NCBI RefSeq assembly: GCF_000013385.1
Contig: NC_007760.1
Coordinates: 4,562,001 to 4,626,000 of the forward strand
Source of the DNA: Anaeromyxobacter dehalogenans 2CP-C
Lineage (GTDB): Bacteria; Myxococcota; Myxococcia; Myxococcales; Anaeromyxobacteraceae
DNA length: 64,000 nt
Reading direction: 5' to 3'
Part shown: one piece after another, positions 19,795 through 29,235 of the stretch
Numbering within the stretch: position 1 is the stretch's first letter
How the letters are laid out: each line of letters begins with the position of its first letter
Program-made: the position numbers and the translations under genes
The notes under the pieces: generated by a model
What the model was told of the DNA's origin: nothing
Seen by the model: the letters and a program-made list of their open reading frames with translations, nothing else
Databases searched by the model: none

Positions 19795-20442
19795 TCAGCG
19801 GCCGGCGGCGCCCTGGCGGGGCGCCGGAACGGCGATGGGGGTGGGCTCGGGATCGTCGATGGCGAGCGCGGCGCGCCGCTCGCGGGCGGCGGCGGCGAGC
19901 GCCTCGATGGCGGGGGCGAGCTCGGGGGCGTGGGCCTCGGCCGCACGCATCCGCTCCACGGCGGCCTCGAGCACGGCGGCGTGGCGCGCCTCGCGCGCCT
20001 TCATCGCGTCCACCGCCTCGAGGAACGTGCGGAAGAACGCCTTCAGCTCGTCTCCCCGCCGAAGGGTCCGCATGCGCGGGAACCGCCCCTGCGCCATGAT
20101 GGAGAGGTAATGGCCCATCACGAACACCGGCCCGGCCACGCGGTGCGTGATCACGATGCCGAGCAGGCCGAGCGCGCCCGAGAGCAGCAGGGCGATGCCC
20201 GCGAACGCGGCCAGCAGCAGGCGGTCGCTGCGGGCGATGAGCGCGCGCGTGTCGGCGTCCTGCGGCAGGAGCGCGGTGGCCTGCGCGTGGGCCTGGTGCA
20301 GCCACAGCCCGAACGCGACCGCCACCACCAGCCCGGCGCCGGCCATCGTCAGCGCGTACTTGAGCTGGAACCCGCGGTCGAGCAGGAAGTGGCGCCGCGC
20401 GTGGCCCGCGCCGGAAGGGCTCGCGGGGGAGACCTCGGACAT
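19795..20442 (-). CDS. two-TM membrane protein with HAMP-like domain, no output domain
   Basis: 215 residues. Membrane segments at about 30-48 and 73-95 enclose a short periplasmic loop. After the second comes a HAMP-type linker (THRVAGPVFVMGHYLSIMAQGRF, then RRGDELKAFFRTFLEAVDAMKARE) and a coiled helix to a Pro/Ala-rich end. No kinase, receptor or cyclase module follows. It is upstream of the HEAT lipoprotein gene on the same strand; a membrane signalling adaptor is the most one can say. ATG 20442 is the start that leaves a short cytoplasmic N-terminus. Confidence 0.7.
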   Translation of the reverse strand: MSEVSPASPSGAGHARRHFLLDRGFQLKYALTMAGAGLVVAVAFGLWLHQAHAQATALLPQDADTRALIARSDRLLLAAFAGIALLLSGALGLLGIVITHRVAGPVFVMGHYLSIMAQGRFPRMRTLRRGDELKAFFRTFLEAVDAMKAREARHAAVLEAAVERMRAAEAHAPELAPAIEALAAAARERRAALAIDDPEPTPIAVPAPRQGAAGR

Positions 20443-20597
20443 CGTGCGTTCCCCTTTCCGCCTGGGCCCGCCTGGACGCCGACCGGGCCGGGCGATTCTA
20501 CCGCGCGAGCGACCCCCCGCAACGCGGCGCCGCCACCCCATGTCGGCGCGGCGGGGACAAGGTGTGCTCAGGACGGACCGCCCGGAGGGCACCGCGC

Positions 20598-21890
20598 GTG
20601 AGCGCGCGCAGGCCGCTCGCGGCCGCCTGCGAGGCGGTGTACCGCGCCACCCTGGCGCGCACCGCCGCGGCGCGCCTGGTGACGGAGGCGCTGGCGCGCG
20701 AGCCGCTCCCGCCCGGCCCGGTGCGCCTGGCGGCGCTCGGGAAGGCCGCCGCCCCGATGCTGGAGGCGGCGCTCGCCGCGCTCCGCGGGCGCGCCCGCGA
20801 GCCGCTCTGCGTGCTGCCCGAGGGCGCCCGGCCCCCGGTCGCGCCGGGCGCCCGCTGCATCGCCGCCGGCCACCCCCGGCCCACCGCCGGCTCGCTCGAG
20901 GCGGGGCAGGCGCTCCTCGACTGGGCCGCCGCGGGCGGCGGGGCGCCGGCGCTGGTGCTGCTCTCCGGCGGCGGGAGCGCGCTGGCGGTGGCGCCCGCCG
21001 AGGGCCTCGCGCCGGAGGAGAAGGCCGGCGCGATCGCCGCGCTCATGCGCGCCGGGCTCACCATCCAGGCGCTGAACGCGGTGCGCAAGCACCTCTCGCG
21101 GCTGAAGGGCGGCCAGCTCGGCGCGCGGCTCGCGCCCGCGGACGTGCGCGTGCTGGTGCTCTCCGACGTCCCCGGCGACGACCTCTCGGTGATCGCGTCC
21201 GGCCCGCTCGCGCCGGATCCGAGCACGTTCGGCGAGGCGCTCGCGGCGGTGCACGACGCGGGCGCGGCGCTGCCCGGGCCGGTGCGGGCGCGGCTCGAGG
21301 CGGGCGCGCGCGGCGAGCTGCCGGAGACGCCGAAGCCGGGCGACCCGCGCCTCGCCGGCGTGCGCCACCGGCTGCTGGCGGGCCCGGTGGACCTGGCGCG
21401 CACCGCCGCGGAGGTGGCGCGCGGGATGGGCATGGAGGCGGCGGTCGATCCCGTCCCGCTCACCGGCGACGTGGTGGCGGTGGCGGCGCGGCTGGCGCTC
21501 TGGGCGCGCGAGCGGGCGGGGCGGCCGGGGGCCCGCGGGCCGCGGCTGCTCGCGCTCGGCGGCGAGCCCACCATCCGCATCCCCGCCGCCGCGGCGGCGC
21601 CCGAGGGCGGGCGGGCGCAGCACCTGGCGCTCCTCGCCGCCGCCGGCCTGGACGGCCTCCCGGCGGCGCTGCTCGCGGCCGGATCGGACGGGCGCGACGG
21701 GCCCACCGGGCAGGCCGGCGCGGTGGTGGACGGCGAGAGCGCGGGCGAGGCGGCGCGCCGCGGGATCGACCTGGCGCGGGCGCTCGCCGAGGCCCGCTCC
21801 GGCCCCGCCGCCGTGGCGCTCGGCGCCGCCATCCCGCGCTTCGAGACGGGGACGCACCTCTGCGACCTGGTGCTGGTCGCGGTCGAGTGA
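20598..21890 (+). CDS. glycerate 2-kinase (DUF4147/MOFRL family)
   Basis: 430 residues from a GTG at 20598. Family blocks are LAALGKAAAPMLEAAL, the glycine-rich VLLSGGGSALAVAP, LTIQALNAVRKHLSRLKGGQL, LVLSDVPGDDLSVIASGP, and the MOFRL end LALGGEPTIRI with GSDGRDGPTGQAGAVVDG. The family phosphorylates D-glycerate at the 2 position, feeding 2-phosphoglycerate to lower glycolysis. The symbol gckA/ttuD is used for relatives; I leave it blank because the substrate is not proven. fmt starts 67 bases downstream. Confidence 0.9.
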   Translation: MSARRPLAAACEAVYRATLARTAAARLVTEALAREPLPPGPVRLAALGKAAAPMLEAALAALRGRAREPLCVLPEGARPPVAPGARCIAAGHPRPTAGSLEAGQALLDWAAAGGGAPALVLLSGGGSALAVAPAEGLAPEEKAGAIAALMRAGLTIQALNAVRKHLSRLKGGQLGARLAPADVRVLVLSDVPGDDLSVIASGPLAPDPSTFGEALAAVHDAGAALPGPVRARLEAGARGELPETPKPGDPRLAGVRHRLLAGPVDLARTAAEVARGMGMEAAVDPVPLTGDVVAVAARLALWARERAGRPGARGPRLLALGGEPTIRIPAAAAAPEGGRAQHLALLAAAGLDGLPAALLAAGSDGRDGPTGQAGAVVDGESAGEAARRGIDLARALAEARSGPAAVALGAAIPRFETGTHLCDLVLVAVE

Positions 21891-21957
21891 CGCTGCCGCC
21901 CGGCGCGTCCGGTTGGCGCTCGATCTCCCGCCCCCGCCCGCGTATACAGGGGCCGCC

Positions 21958-22896
21958 ATGCGCATCGCCTTCCTCGGCACCCCCGCCTTCGCGGTCGCCG
22001 CGCTCGACGCGCTGGACCGCGCCGGTCACGCGCTCGTGGCCGTCGTGGCGCAGCCCGACCGCCCTGCCGGGCGCGGCCAGGCGCTCCGCGAGCCGGCCAC
22101 CAAGGCCTGGGCCCGCGCGCACGGCGTCGCGGTGCTCCAGCCGGAGAAGGTCCGCGACGGGACGCTCGCCGCCGCCTTGCGCGCGCTCGCGCCGGACGCG
22201 CTGGTGGTCGCCGCCTACGGCCGGATCCTCGGCAAGGACCTGCTCACGCTCGCCCCGCACGGCGCCATCAACGTCCACGGCTCGCTGCTCCCGCGCTGGC
22301 GCGGCGCCGCGCCCATCCAGTGGGCGGTCGCCGAGGGCGAGCGGGAGACCGGCGTCACCATCATGCAGATGGACGAGGGGCTCGACACCGGCGACATCCT
22401 GCTGCAGCGCGCGCTCGAGCTCCGCGAGGACGACACCTCGGAGACGCTCGCGCCCAGGCTGGCGGCGCTCGGCGGCGAGGCGCTCGCGGAGGCGCTCCGC
22501 CTGCTCGAGGCCGGCGCGATCGTGCCGGTGCGCCAGGACCCGGCGCAGGCCACCCTGGCGCGCATCCTCGAGAAGGAGGACGGGCGCGTCGCGTGGGAGA
22601 GCCCGGCGCGACGCGTCGCCGATCGGCTGCGCGGCTTCACGCCCTGGCCCGGCGCGTTCACGACGCTCGAGGGCCGCACGCTGAAGGTCCTGGAGGCGCG
22701 GCCCGCCGCGGACCTCGCGGCGCCCGCGGGCGAGCCCGGCGAGGCGGAGGTGGTCGCCGGCCGCGGGCTCGCGGTCGCGTGCGGCGGCGGGACGGCGCTG
22801 CTCGTGACCCGGGTGCAGCTCGAGGGCCGGCCGGCGCAGTCGGCGCTCGACCTCGCGAACGGCCTGCGCAGGAAGCGCTTCCGGCTGGGCACCTGA
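21958..22896 (+). CDS. fmt: methionyl-tRNA formyltransferase
   Basis: 312 residues. It opens MRIAFLGTPAFAVAALDAL, contains QPDRPAGRGQ, and the catalytic block INVHGSLLPRWRGAAPIQWAV (His and neighbouring Asn), followed by TGVTIMQMDEGLDTGDIL. The C-terminal OB-like domain binds the tRNA acceptor stem. It formylates initiator Met-tRNA with 10-formyl-THF. The stop overlaps the rsmB start in TGATG, so the two genes are translationally coupled. Confidence 0.97.
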   Translation: MRIAFLGTPAFAVAALDALDRAGHALVAVVAQPDRPAGRGQALREPATKAWARAHGVAVLQPEKVRDGTLAAALRALAPDALVVAAYGRILGKDLLTLAPHGAINVHGSLLPRWRGAAPIQWAVAEGERETGVTIMQMDEGLDTGDILLQRALELREDDTSETLAPRLAALGGEALAEALRLLEAGAIVPVRQDPAQATLARILEKEDGRVAWESPARRVADRLRGFTPWPGAFTTLEGRTLKVLEARPAADLAAPAGEPGEAEVVAGRGLAVACGGGTALLVTRVQLEGRPAQSALDLANGLRRKRFRLGT

Positions 22897-24263
22897 TGGC
22901 CGTCCGCACGTCCATCCCGGCCGCGGGCGCCCGCGGCATCGCGTTCGAGGTGCTCCGGCGCGTGGACGAGGGCGGCGCGTACGCGTCGCGCGCGCTCGAC
23001 GCGGCGCTGGGCGCGGCCGGCGCGCTCGATCCCCGCGAGGCGGGGCTCGCCACCCAGCTGGTCTACGGCACGCTCCGGCGGGCGCTCGCGCTCGACGCCG
23101 CGCTGGCGCCGCACTCCCGCCGCCCGCTCGCCGAGCTGGATCCGGCCGCGCGGGTCGCGCTGCGGCTCGGCGCCTACCAGCTGCTCGTGCTCGGCACGCC
23201 CGCGCACGCGGCGGTGGGCGAGACGGTGACGCTCGCGAAGGCGGCGGACCACGGCCGCGCCGCCGGGTACGTGAACGCGGTGCTCCGGGCGCTCTCGCGC
23301 GCCCCGCGCTTCCCGGACCCGCCCGCGCTCGAGGCGGATCCGGCCGGCCACGTCGCCGCCGCCGAGGCGCTGCCGCGCTGGGTGGCCGAGGAGTGGGTGG
23401 CCTGGCTCGGCGCCGGCGAGGCCCTGGCGCTCGCGCGGGCGATGAACGCGCCGGCCCCGCTGTGCGTGCGGACGCCCGATCGCGAGGCGCTGCTGGGGCG
23501 GGCCCGCGCCGCCGGGCTCACCGCGGCGCCCGCGGCCCGCGCGCCGGGCGGGGTGGTGCTCACCGGGGCGTCGGTGGCCGAGCTGGCCCACGCGGCCGGG
23601 GACGTGCCGTTCCAGGTGCAGGACGAGGCCGCGCAGCTCGTGACGCTCCTCGCGGCGGGCGACCTCGCCGGCCGGCCGGCGCGCGTGCTCGACGCCTGCG
23701 CCGCGCCCGGCGGCAAGGCGTTCCACCTGGCCGAGCTGCTCGGGCCCGGGGCCGAGGTGGTCGCCGTCGAGCTCCACCCGCGCAAGGCCGACGAGCTGGC
23801 CCGCGAGGCCGCGCGCCGCGGCCTGCCCGCGGTGCGGGTGGTGTGCGCCGACGCGGGGAAGCCCATCCCCGGGCTCGAGCCCGGGAGCTTCGACGCGGTG
23901 CTGGTGGACGCGCCCTGCGCCGGCCTCGGCACGCTCCGGCGCCACCCCGAGCTGAAGCTGCGCCGCGCGCCCGGCGACCTGCCGCGCATGGCCGCGCTCC
24001 AGCGCCAGATCGCCCTCAACGCCGCCCGGTACGCCCGGCCCGGCGCGCCGGTCGTCTACTCGATCTGCTCGCTCTCGCGCGCCGAGGGGCCGGAGGTGGT
24101 CGAGGCGCTCCTCGCCCAGGGCTTCCGCCGCGCCCCGCCGCCCGCCGGCTTCCCGGCCGACGTGCTCGACGCGCAGGGCGATCTGCTCGCCCTCCCCAGC
24201 CGCCACGGGACCGACGGCTTCTACGCCGCGCGGCTGGTGCGGGACGCGCCCTCCACCGACTAG
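22896..24263 (+). CDS. rsmB: 16S rRNA (cytosine-967-C5)-methyltransferase
   Basis: 455 residues. An N-terminal NusB-like RNA-binding domain (about 10-140, with AYQLLVLGTPAHAAVGETV) is followed by a RsmB/Nop2 methyltransferase domain: LDACAAPGGKAFHLAELLG for SAM binding, VDAPCAGLGTLRRHPELK with one active cysteine, and VYSICSLSRAEG with the second. The start shares its A with the fmt stop. rpe follows after 9 bases, so fmt-rsmB-rpe form one transcription unit. Confidence 0.95.
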   Translation: MAVRTSIPAAGARGIAFEVLRRVDEGGAYASRALDAALGAAGALDPREAGLATQLVYGTLRRALALDAALAPHSRRPLAELDPAARVALRLGAYQLLVLGTPAHAAVGETVTLAKAADHGRAAGYVNAVLRALSRAPRFPDPPALEADPAGHVAAAEALPRWVAEEWVAWLGAGEALALARAMNAPAPLCVRTPDREALLGRARAAGLTAAPAARAPGGVVLTGASVAELAHAAGDVPFQVQDEAAQLVTLLAAGDLAGRPARVLDACAAPGGKAFHLAELLGPGAEVVAVELHPRKADELAREAARRGLPAVRVVCADAGKPIPGLEPGSFDAVLVDAPCAGLGTLRRHPELKLRRAPGDLPRMAALQRQIALNAARYARPGAPVVYSICSLSRAEGPEVVEALLAQGFRRAPPPAGFPADVLDAQGDLLALPSRHGTDGFYAARLVRDAPSTD

Positions 24264-24272
24264 GATCCGTCC

Positions 24273-24947
24273 ATGGCCCTCCCCATCCGCATCGCCCCGT
24301 CGATCCTCTCCGCCGACTTCGGCCGGCTCGCCGAGGAGGTCCGCGCCGTCGAGGCGGCGGGCGCCGACGTGATCCACGTGGACGTGATGGACGGCCGGTT
24401 CGTGCCGAACATCACCATCGGCCCGCTGGTGGTGGAGGCGGTGCGCAAGGTGACGAGGCTCCCGGTGGACGCGCACCTCATGATCGTCGAGCCGGAGAAG
24501 TACGTGGAGGCGTTCGCGAAGGCCGGCGCCGACCTCGTCTCGGTGCACGCCGAGGTCTCGCCGCACCTCCACCGCACGCTGCAGGCCATCCGCGCCGCGG
24601 GGGCGCGGCCGGCGGTGGCGCTCAACCCGTCCACCGACCTGTCCGCGATCGAGTACGTGCTCGGCGACTGCGAGATGGTGCTCGTCATGACCGTCAACCC
24701 GGGCTTCGGCGGCCAGAAGTACATCGAGGCCTGCACCGAGAAGGTCCGCCGCCTGCGCGCCATGGCCGACGCGCGCGGCCTGGCGCTGGAGATCGAGGTG
24801 GACGGCGGGGTGAAGCCGGAGACCGCCGGCAAGGTCGCGGCCGCGGGCGCGAACGTGCTCGTCGCCGGCACCGCGGTGTTCGGCGCGCCGGACTACCGCC
24901 AGGCCATCTCGTCGCTCCGCGCCGCCGCGGAGCGGGGCCGCGCCTAG
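24273..24947 (+). CDS. rpe: ribulose-phosphate 3-epimerase
   Basis: 224 residues, full length. [55 protein letters not shown] and [14 protein letters not shown] are the TIM-barrel active-site segments with their conserved Asp and His metal ligands. It interconverts ribulose-5-P and xylulose-5-P. The last base pairs are unusual: the TAG stop at 24945-24947 is part of CTAG, whose other strand is the stop of the convergent rlpA-like gene. Confidence 0.97.
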   Translation: MALPIRIAPSILSADFGRLAEEVRAVEAAGADVIHVDVMDGRFVPNITIGPLVVEAVRKVTRLPVDAHLMIVEPEKYVEAFAKAGADLVSVHAEVSPHLHRTLQAIRAAGARPAVALNPSTDLSAIEYVLGDCEMVLVMTVNPGFGGQKYIEACTEKVRRLRAMADARGLALEIEVDGGVKPETAGKVAAAGANVLVAGTAVFGAPDYRQAISSLRAAAERGRA

Positions 24948-25381
24948 TCGTCCTCGAGCGGCTCGACCCGGACGCGCACCACGCCGTCCTCCACCATGCC
25001 CAGCTTGCGGGCCGCCGCGTAGGACAGGTCCACCACCCGGCCGCCGGCGAACGGGCCGCGGTCGGTGACCTTCACCACCACGCTCTTGCCGGACTCGAGC
25101 GACGTCACCTTGAGCCGCGTGCCGAACGGCGCGGTGCGGTGCGCGCAGGTCATGGCGTGCATGTCGAAGCGGCTGCCGCTGGCGGTCCGCCGCCCGTGGT
25201 GCCGCTTGCCGTAGTAGCTCGCGAGGCCGACCTGCTCGCCGGGGCGCGCGGGCGCCTCGGCGGCGCGGGCGGGAGCCTCCTCGCCGCGCCCGGGGCCACC
25301 GGCCTCGCGCGCGGGCCCGTGCGCGCAGGCGGCCGCGGCGCAGAGCGCCACCGCCGCCGCGCGGAGCGCGCGCCCGCTCAC
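24944..25381 (-). CDS. RlpA-like double-psi beta-barrel lipoprotein
   Basis: 145 residues from a GTG at 25381. A signal with AAAACAHG suggests a lipoprotein. The double-psi barrel is clear: [41 protein letters not shown] and [20 protein letters not shown] with the conserved Asp of TDRGPF. RlpA proteins are septal lytic transglycosylases that act on peptidoglycan lacking peptides. No SPOR domain is present, so septal targeting may differ. The start overlaps the stop of the upstream glycosylase gene (GTGA), and its stop shares CTAG with rpe. Confidence 0.88.
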   Translation of the reverse strand: MSGRALRAAAVALCAAAACAHGPAREAGGPGRGEEAPARAAEAPARPGEQVGLASYYGKRHHGRRTASGSRFDMHAMTCAHRTAPFGTRLKVTSLESGKSVVVKVTDRGPFAGGRVVDLSYAAARKLGMVEDGVVRVRVEPLEDD

Positions 25382-26013
25382 GCGGTGCGCCTCCGGCGGA
25401 AGGTGCGCTGGACCTCCGGGTGATCGGCGATGAGCGTCAGCGCCTCGTCGAGCAGCGTCTTGCCCGGCTCCATCTTGAACCAGGTCGAGGCACCCGACGG
25501 GTGCGGCAGCGGGATGACGTCGGTCTTCACGCCGTGGAAGTACGCACGGAGCGTGCGCCCGACCACGGCCGCGATGGGCTCCGTGTGGCCGAGCACCTCC
25601 TGGATGGCGAGGCGGCCCACCGGGATCACGAGGCGCGGCCGGAGGATCTCCACCTCCCGCTCGACGAAGCCGCGCCACAGCGCGCACTCGTCGGGCGTGG
25701 GCACCCGGTCGCCGCCGCCCGGCGCCTTGCCGGGGAAGCATCGCACCACGGCGGAGATGTAGACGCGCTCGCGGACCAGCTCCTCGCCGGCGCCGGTGGC
25801 GCGCTCGAGCCAGCGGAACAGCGTCTTGCCGGCGGTCCACGCGAACGGGCGGCCGAAGCGCGCCTCGTGCGGCCCGGGCGCCTGGCCGATGAGGAAGATG
25901 CGGCTCGGCACCGGCGGGCCGTGGATGGGCGGGCCGAAGCCGCGCGGGCGGAACGCCGCGACGTCGCGGAGCACCGCCTCGAGGGCGGTGACGGTCTTCG
26001 GGGTGCGCGGCAC
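25378..26013 (-). CDS. uracil-DNA glycosylase superfamily protein (family 4/5-like)
   Basis: 211 residues. Motif 1 is IGQAPGPHEARFGRPFAWTAGKTLFRWL, motif 2 is IPLPHPSGASTWF, and LRPRLVIPVGRLAIQEVLG links them, all typical of the UDG fold that excises uracil from DNA. Iron-sulfur UDGs use four cysteines. Here the two internal ones are present (VVRCFPGK and TPDECALW), but the N-terminal CxxC pair is absent. It may therefore lack the cluster or use other ligands. It is coupled by GTGA overlap to the RlpA-like gene downstream. Confidence 0.82.
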   Translation of the reverse strand: MPRTPKTVTALEAVLRDVAAFRPRGFGPPIHGPPVPSRIFLIGQAPGPHEARFGRPFAWTAGKTLFRWLERATGAGEELVRERVYISAVVRCFPGKAPGGGDRVPTPDECALWRGFVEREVEILRPRLVIPVGRLAIQEVLGHTEPIAAVVGRTLRAYFHGVKTDVIPLPHPSGASTWFKMEPGKTLLDEALTLIADHPEVQRTFRRRRTA

Positions 26014-26084
26014 GGGGTGCCGAGCCTATCCGGCGGGGCGGCCGCGCGCCAACCGCTCCGGGTGCGCAGGCGTGCGTCCGCCTG

Positions 26085-27023
26085 CTACCCCTCGCGCCAG
26101 GGCTCCTCGCGGATGGAGTGGATCCAGCCCTCGCAGCGCGGAACGTTCGCGGGCACGCCCGTGAACCCGCCGTGCCAGGCCGCCGCCGCGCCGGTGGCGG
26201 AGAGCACCGCGTCGAGGTGCTCGCCGTCGCCGTCCTCGACGATCTGCGCCGCCTGCTCCATCTCGAACTCGAGCTTGGCGGCGTGGCGCAGGGTCCGGAG
26301 GATCTTGGCGCGGGTGGAGGAGCGCGCCACCCCGTCGCGCTCGTCGTCGCGGTAGGTGCACACCCCGCACATCGCGCGCGCCACGTGCCCGGGCCGCACC
26401 TCGACCACGAGCGGCTTGCCGGCGGCCGGCGTATCCCAGGGCAGGAAGGCGGCGGTGGCGCGGGCCATGGTGCAGAGGCCGAAGAACGTCTGCCGGAACG
26501 CGCGCGCGCTGGTGGGCGTGGCCGGCTCGGCGCGGTAGCAGTCGGTGAAGCGCGGGCGGTCCTTCCCGAGCTCGGCGCGCAGCCGCGCCGCGCCCTCGGA
26601 GAAGTCGCCGCCCTGCCCGAGGAAGCGCTCCTCGAGGTTGCGGCCGAGCACCGCCGGGCCGCGGATGGCCTGCCGCAGCAGCCCGAGCTGGCGCAGGTGG
26701 GTCTCGGAGAGCGAGAGCGCGAAGTCCACGCCGAGCGTGAGGCGCCCCTCCGCCCAGCGCGCCTCCTCGGCCAGCCAGGCGGCGAAGCGCGCCTGCACGT
26801 CGCGGCGGCCCGGCGCGTCGGTGAACGGCCGCCACAGGCGCGTCAGGCGCGCCCGCTCCGGCTCGCACTCGATCTTCGCGGCGAGGATCTGGTTGCCGGC
26901 GCCCTCGATCCCGCTCCAGCGCAGGCCGATGACCACGCCGCGCTCCGGCAGCCCGATCCTGGGCGGCGACGCCCTGCCGTAGACGGCACCCGCTGCGGTG
27001 GATGGCTCGTTCTCGTTTGGCAT
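26085..27023 (-). CDS. DUF429 family protein
   Basis: 312 residues. The N-terminal strand GVVIGLRWSGIEGAGNQILAAKIE and the C-terminal RCEGWIHSI match DUF429, a family predicted to share the RNase H-like fold. An internal block (LGVDFALSLSETHLRQLG) supplies a further acidic position. The activity of the family is not established. ATG 27023 has no strong ribosome-binding site. It is divergent from the response regulator gene across 227 bases; no operon partner is evident. Confidence 0.7.
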   Translation of the reverse strand: MPNENEPSTAAGAVYGRASPPRIGLPERGVVIGLRWSGIEGAGNQILAAKIECEPERARLTRLWRPFTDAPGRRDVQARFAAWLAEEARWAEGRLTLGVDFALSLSETHLRQLGLLRQAIRGPAVLGRNLEERFLGQGGDFSEGAARLRAELGKDRPRFTDCYRAEPATPTSARAFRQTFFGLCTMARATAAFLPWDTPAAGKPLVVEVRPGHVARAMCGVCTYRDDERDGVARSSTRAKILRTLRHAAKLEFEMEQAAQIVEDGDGEHLDAVLSATGAAAAWHGGFTGVPANVPRCEGWIHSIREEPWREG

Positions 27024-27250
27024 GGCGTTCGCTGCGTGTATCGCCCGGTTCCAGGGGGTGTCAACGCTGCGCCGGACCAGGGCCCCGGAATCTCTCGCGG
27101 ATGCCGCGGGAACGGACTGCGGGTCGCAGCGCCGCGCGGCTGGGCCCCCGTTGGCGAGGGCCCTGCCGGGACGCAGACCGGCGCCTGCCGCCCGGGCGAG
27201 CGATCAGGGGGTTCCCTCTCCGGGCAGCCGTGCCCAGAGTACGACCGAAC

Positions 27251-27622
27251 ATGGCTTCCCCCGCTCGCATCCTGGTCGTCGAAGACGACCTCGCCATCCG
27301 GGAAACGATCGCCGAGCTGTTGCAGGAGGAGGGCTACGCGGTCAGCTGTGCCGCCAACGGCGCGGAGGCGCTGGACCGGCTCGCCGCGGTGGACCAGCCG
27401 CCCAACCTGATCGTGCTCGACCTGATGATGCCGATCATGGACGGCTGGGCCTTCCGCTCGGTCCAGCGCGACGACCCGCGCCTCTCGCGGATCCCCGTGC
27501 TCGTGCTCTCGGCGGGCCACGGCGGCGACAGCCGCGCCGTCGCGGGACTGGGCGTCGAGGGATTCCTCCCGAAGCCGTTCGACCTGGCGAGCTTCGTGGA
27601 CGCGGTGCACCGGCTCTGCTGA
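27251..27622 (+). CDS. single-domain response regulator
   Basis: 123 residues, a receiver domain alone. The acidic pocket EDD (11-13), phosphoacceptor Asp57 in LIVLDLMMPIMDGW, the Ser of VLVLSAGH and the Lys of FLPKPFD are all present. It ends right after the last helix, so it has no output domain and would act by protein contact, as CheY does. No kinase is adjacent. Its last 188 bases overlap, antisense, the 3' extension of msrQ. Confidence 0.9.
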   Translation: MASPARILVVEDDLAIRETIAELLQEEGYAVSCAANGAEALDRLAAVDQPPNLIVLDLMMPIMDGWAFRSVQRDDPRLSRIPVLVLSAGHGGDSRAVAGLGVEGFLPKPFDLASFVDAVHRLC

Positions 27623-28223
27623 GCTGCGCGCGCAGGCGCACCGCCGCGCGCGCCCCGAGCAGCGCCGCCAGGATCCCCGCGAACACGTACGGGCGCAGCG
27701 CGTCCGCCTTCACGCGCCACATGAAGTGCACCACGCCGAGCGCGGCCACCGCGTAGACCAGCCGGTGCAGCCGCTTCCAGCGCGCGTACCCGAGGCGCCG
27801 GACCCAGCGGTCGGTGGACGTCACCGCCAGCGGCACGAGCAGCAGCCACCCGACGAAGCCCACCGCCATGAACTTCCGCTTCAGCACGTCCTTCGCGAGG
27901 ATCTGCAGGTCGAAGAACTGGTCCACGCCCACGTACCAGCACAGGTGCAGCGTGGCGTACGCGAACGTGAACAGGCCGAGCATGCGCCGCACCCGCACCG
28001 GCCAGGCGAGGCCGACGAGGTCGTGCGCCGGCGTGGGCACGAGCGAGAGCGTGAGCAGCGTCAGCGTCCAGAAGCCGAGCCGGTCGAGCACCGCCTCGAT
28101 GGGGTTCGCGCCCAGCCCGCCGGTGAACGCGTCCCAGGCGATCTTCGCGAGCGGGAGGCAGCAGGCGGCGAACGTGGCCGCCTTCAGGAGGCGCAAGCGG
28201 ATGCGGGTGCCGGCGCGCGTCAC
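27435..28223 (-). CDS. msrQ: heme-binding membrane subunit of protein-methionine-sulfoxide reductase
   Basis: 262 residues from GTG 28223. MsrQ is a multi-pass membrane b-type cytochrome that passes electrons to periplasmic MsrP. Seen here are LGANPIEAVLDRLGFWTLTLLTLSL, RRMLGLFTFAYATLHLCWYVGVD with a heme histidine, and RLHRLVYAVAALGVVHFMWRVKAD with two more. Conserved sequence ends near residue 205. The remaining tail of about 55 residues is Arg/Pro/Gly-rich and runs antisense through the response regulator gene, so it may be a read-through extension created by loss of a stop codon. It follows msrP by 6 bases. Confidence 0.9.
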   Translation of the reverse strand: MTRAGTRIRLRLLKAATFAACCLPLAKIAWDAFTGGLGANPIEAVLDRLGFWTLTLLTLSLVPTPAHDLVGLAWPVRVRRMLGLFTFAYATLHLCWYVGVDQFFDLQILAKDVLKRKFMAVGFVGWLLLVPLAVTSTDRWVRRLGYARWKRLHRLVYAVAALGVVHFMWRVKADALRPYVFAGILAALLGARAAVRLRAQLSRAGAPRPRSSPGRTASGGIPRRPVPRRRGCRRRGPPRARARGSARGAGRRAGPSGRPSRP

Positions 28224-28229
28224 GACGGC

Positions 28230-29171
28230 TCAGTAGTTCTTGCGCAGGTCGAGCCCCGCGTAGAGCGAGGCGACCTCGGCGGCGTAGCCGTTGAACGGCA
28301 GCGTCTTGCGGCGGAAGAACTCGCCGATGCGCCGCTCCCGCGCCTGGCTCCAGCGCGGGTGGTCCACCTCCGGGTTCACGTTCGCGTAGAAGCCGTACTC
28401 GTCCGGCGCGGCGTCGTTCCAGGTGGTGTGCGGCCGGTCGGCGAGGAACGTGATGCGCACGATCGACTTCGCGCCCTTGAACCCGTACTTCCACGGCACC
28501 ACCAGCCGGAGCGGCGCGCCGTTCTGCCCGGGCAGCACGCGCCCGTAGAGCCCCACCGCGAGCAGCGCGAGCGGGTGGGCGGCCTCGTCGATGCGGAGCG
28601 ACTCCACGTACGGCCACGGCAGCACCGGGCGGCGCTGCCCGGGGAGCTGGTCGCGATCGAGCAGCGTCTGGAACGCCACGTACTTCGCGCGCGAGGTCGG
28701 CTCGAGGCGGCGCACCAGGTCGCCGAGCGGGAAGCCCACCCACGGGATCACCATCGACCACGCCTCCACGCAGCGCATCCGGTAGACGCGCTCCTCCAGC
28801 GGGAACATGCGCGTGAGCGCGTCCAGGTCGAGCGTCTGCGGCTTCTTCACCTCGCCGGCGACGGTGACGGTCCAGGGCCGGGGCCGGAGCGAGCCGGCGT
28901 TGCGCGACGGGTCCTCCTTGGAGGTGCCGAGCTCGTAGAAGTTGTTGTAGCCGGTGACCGAGTCCCAGGGCGTGGGCGTCTCGCCGCCGGCCTGGTCCAC
29001 CTTGCGCGCCACCTGCAGCGCCGCGCCGGTGGGCTCGCCGGCTCGCGCGCCGCGCGGCAGGAGCAGCCCCACCGCGCCCGCGGCGCCGAGCGCCAGGAAC
29101 TCCCGCCGCCGCAGGTACAGCGCCTCCGGGGTGGCCTCCCGCTCCGCGGTGTCCGGTCGCCAGCGCGCCAT
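28230..29171 (-). CDS. msrP: protein-methionine-sulfoxide reductase, molybdopterin catalytic subunit
   Basis: 313 residues. A twin-arginine signal [19 protein letters not shown] (from residue 21) exports the folded protein. Cys134 of [19 protein letters not shown] is the molybdenum ligand of the sulfite-oxidase fold. [34 protein letters not shown] and the Tyr-ending LDLRKNY are family-typical. It repairs oxidised methionines in periplasmic proteins using electrons from MsrQ. Molybdenum cofactor supply is represented in the window by moaC. msrPQ form an operon. Confidence 0.95.
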   Translation of the reverse strand: MARWRPDTAEREATPEALYLRRREFLALGAAGAVGLLLPRGARAGEPTGAALQVARKVDQAGGETPTPWDSVTGYNNFYELGTSKEDPSRNAGSLRPRPWTVTVAGEVKKPQTLDLDALTRMFPLEERVYRMRCVEAWSMVIPWVGFPLGDLVRRLEPTSRAKYVAFQTLLDRDQLPGQRRPVLPWPYVESLRIDEAAHPLALLAVGLYGRVLPGQNGAPLRLVVPWKYGFKGAKSIVRITFLADRPHTTWNDAAPDEYGFYANVNPEVDHPRWSQARERRIGEFFRRKTLPFNGYAAEVASLYAGLDLRKNY

Positions 29172-29235
29172 CGCCGTCCTCCCTCTCCGCCGGGGATACG
29201 CGCCACCCGGCGGCGGGTTGCATAATGGCCCCGAG

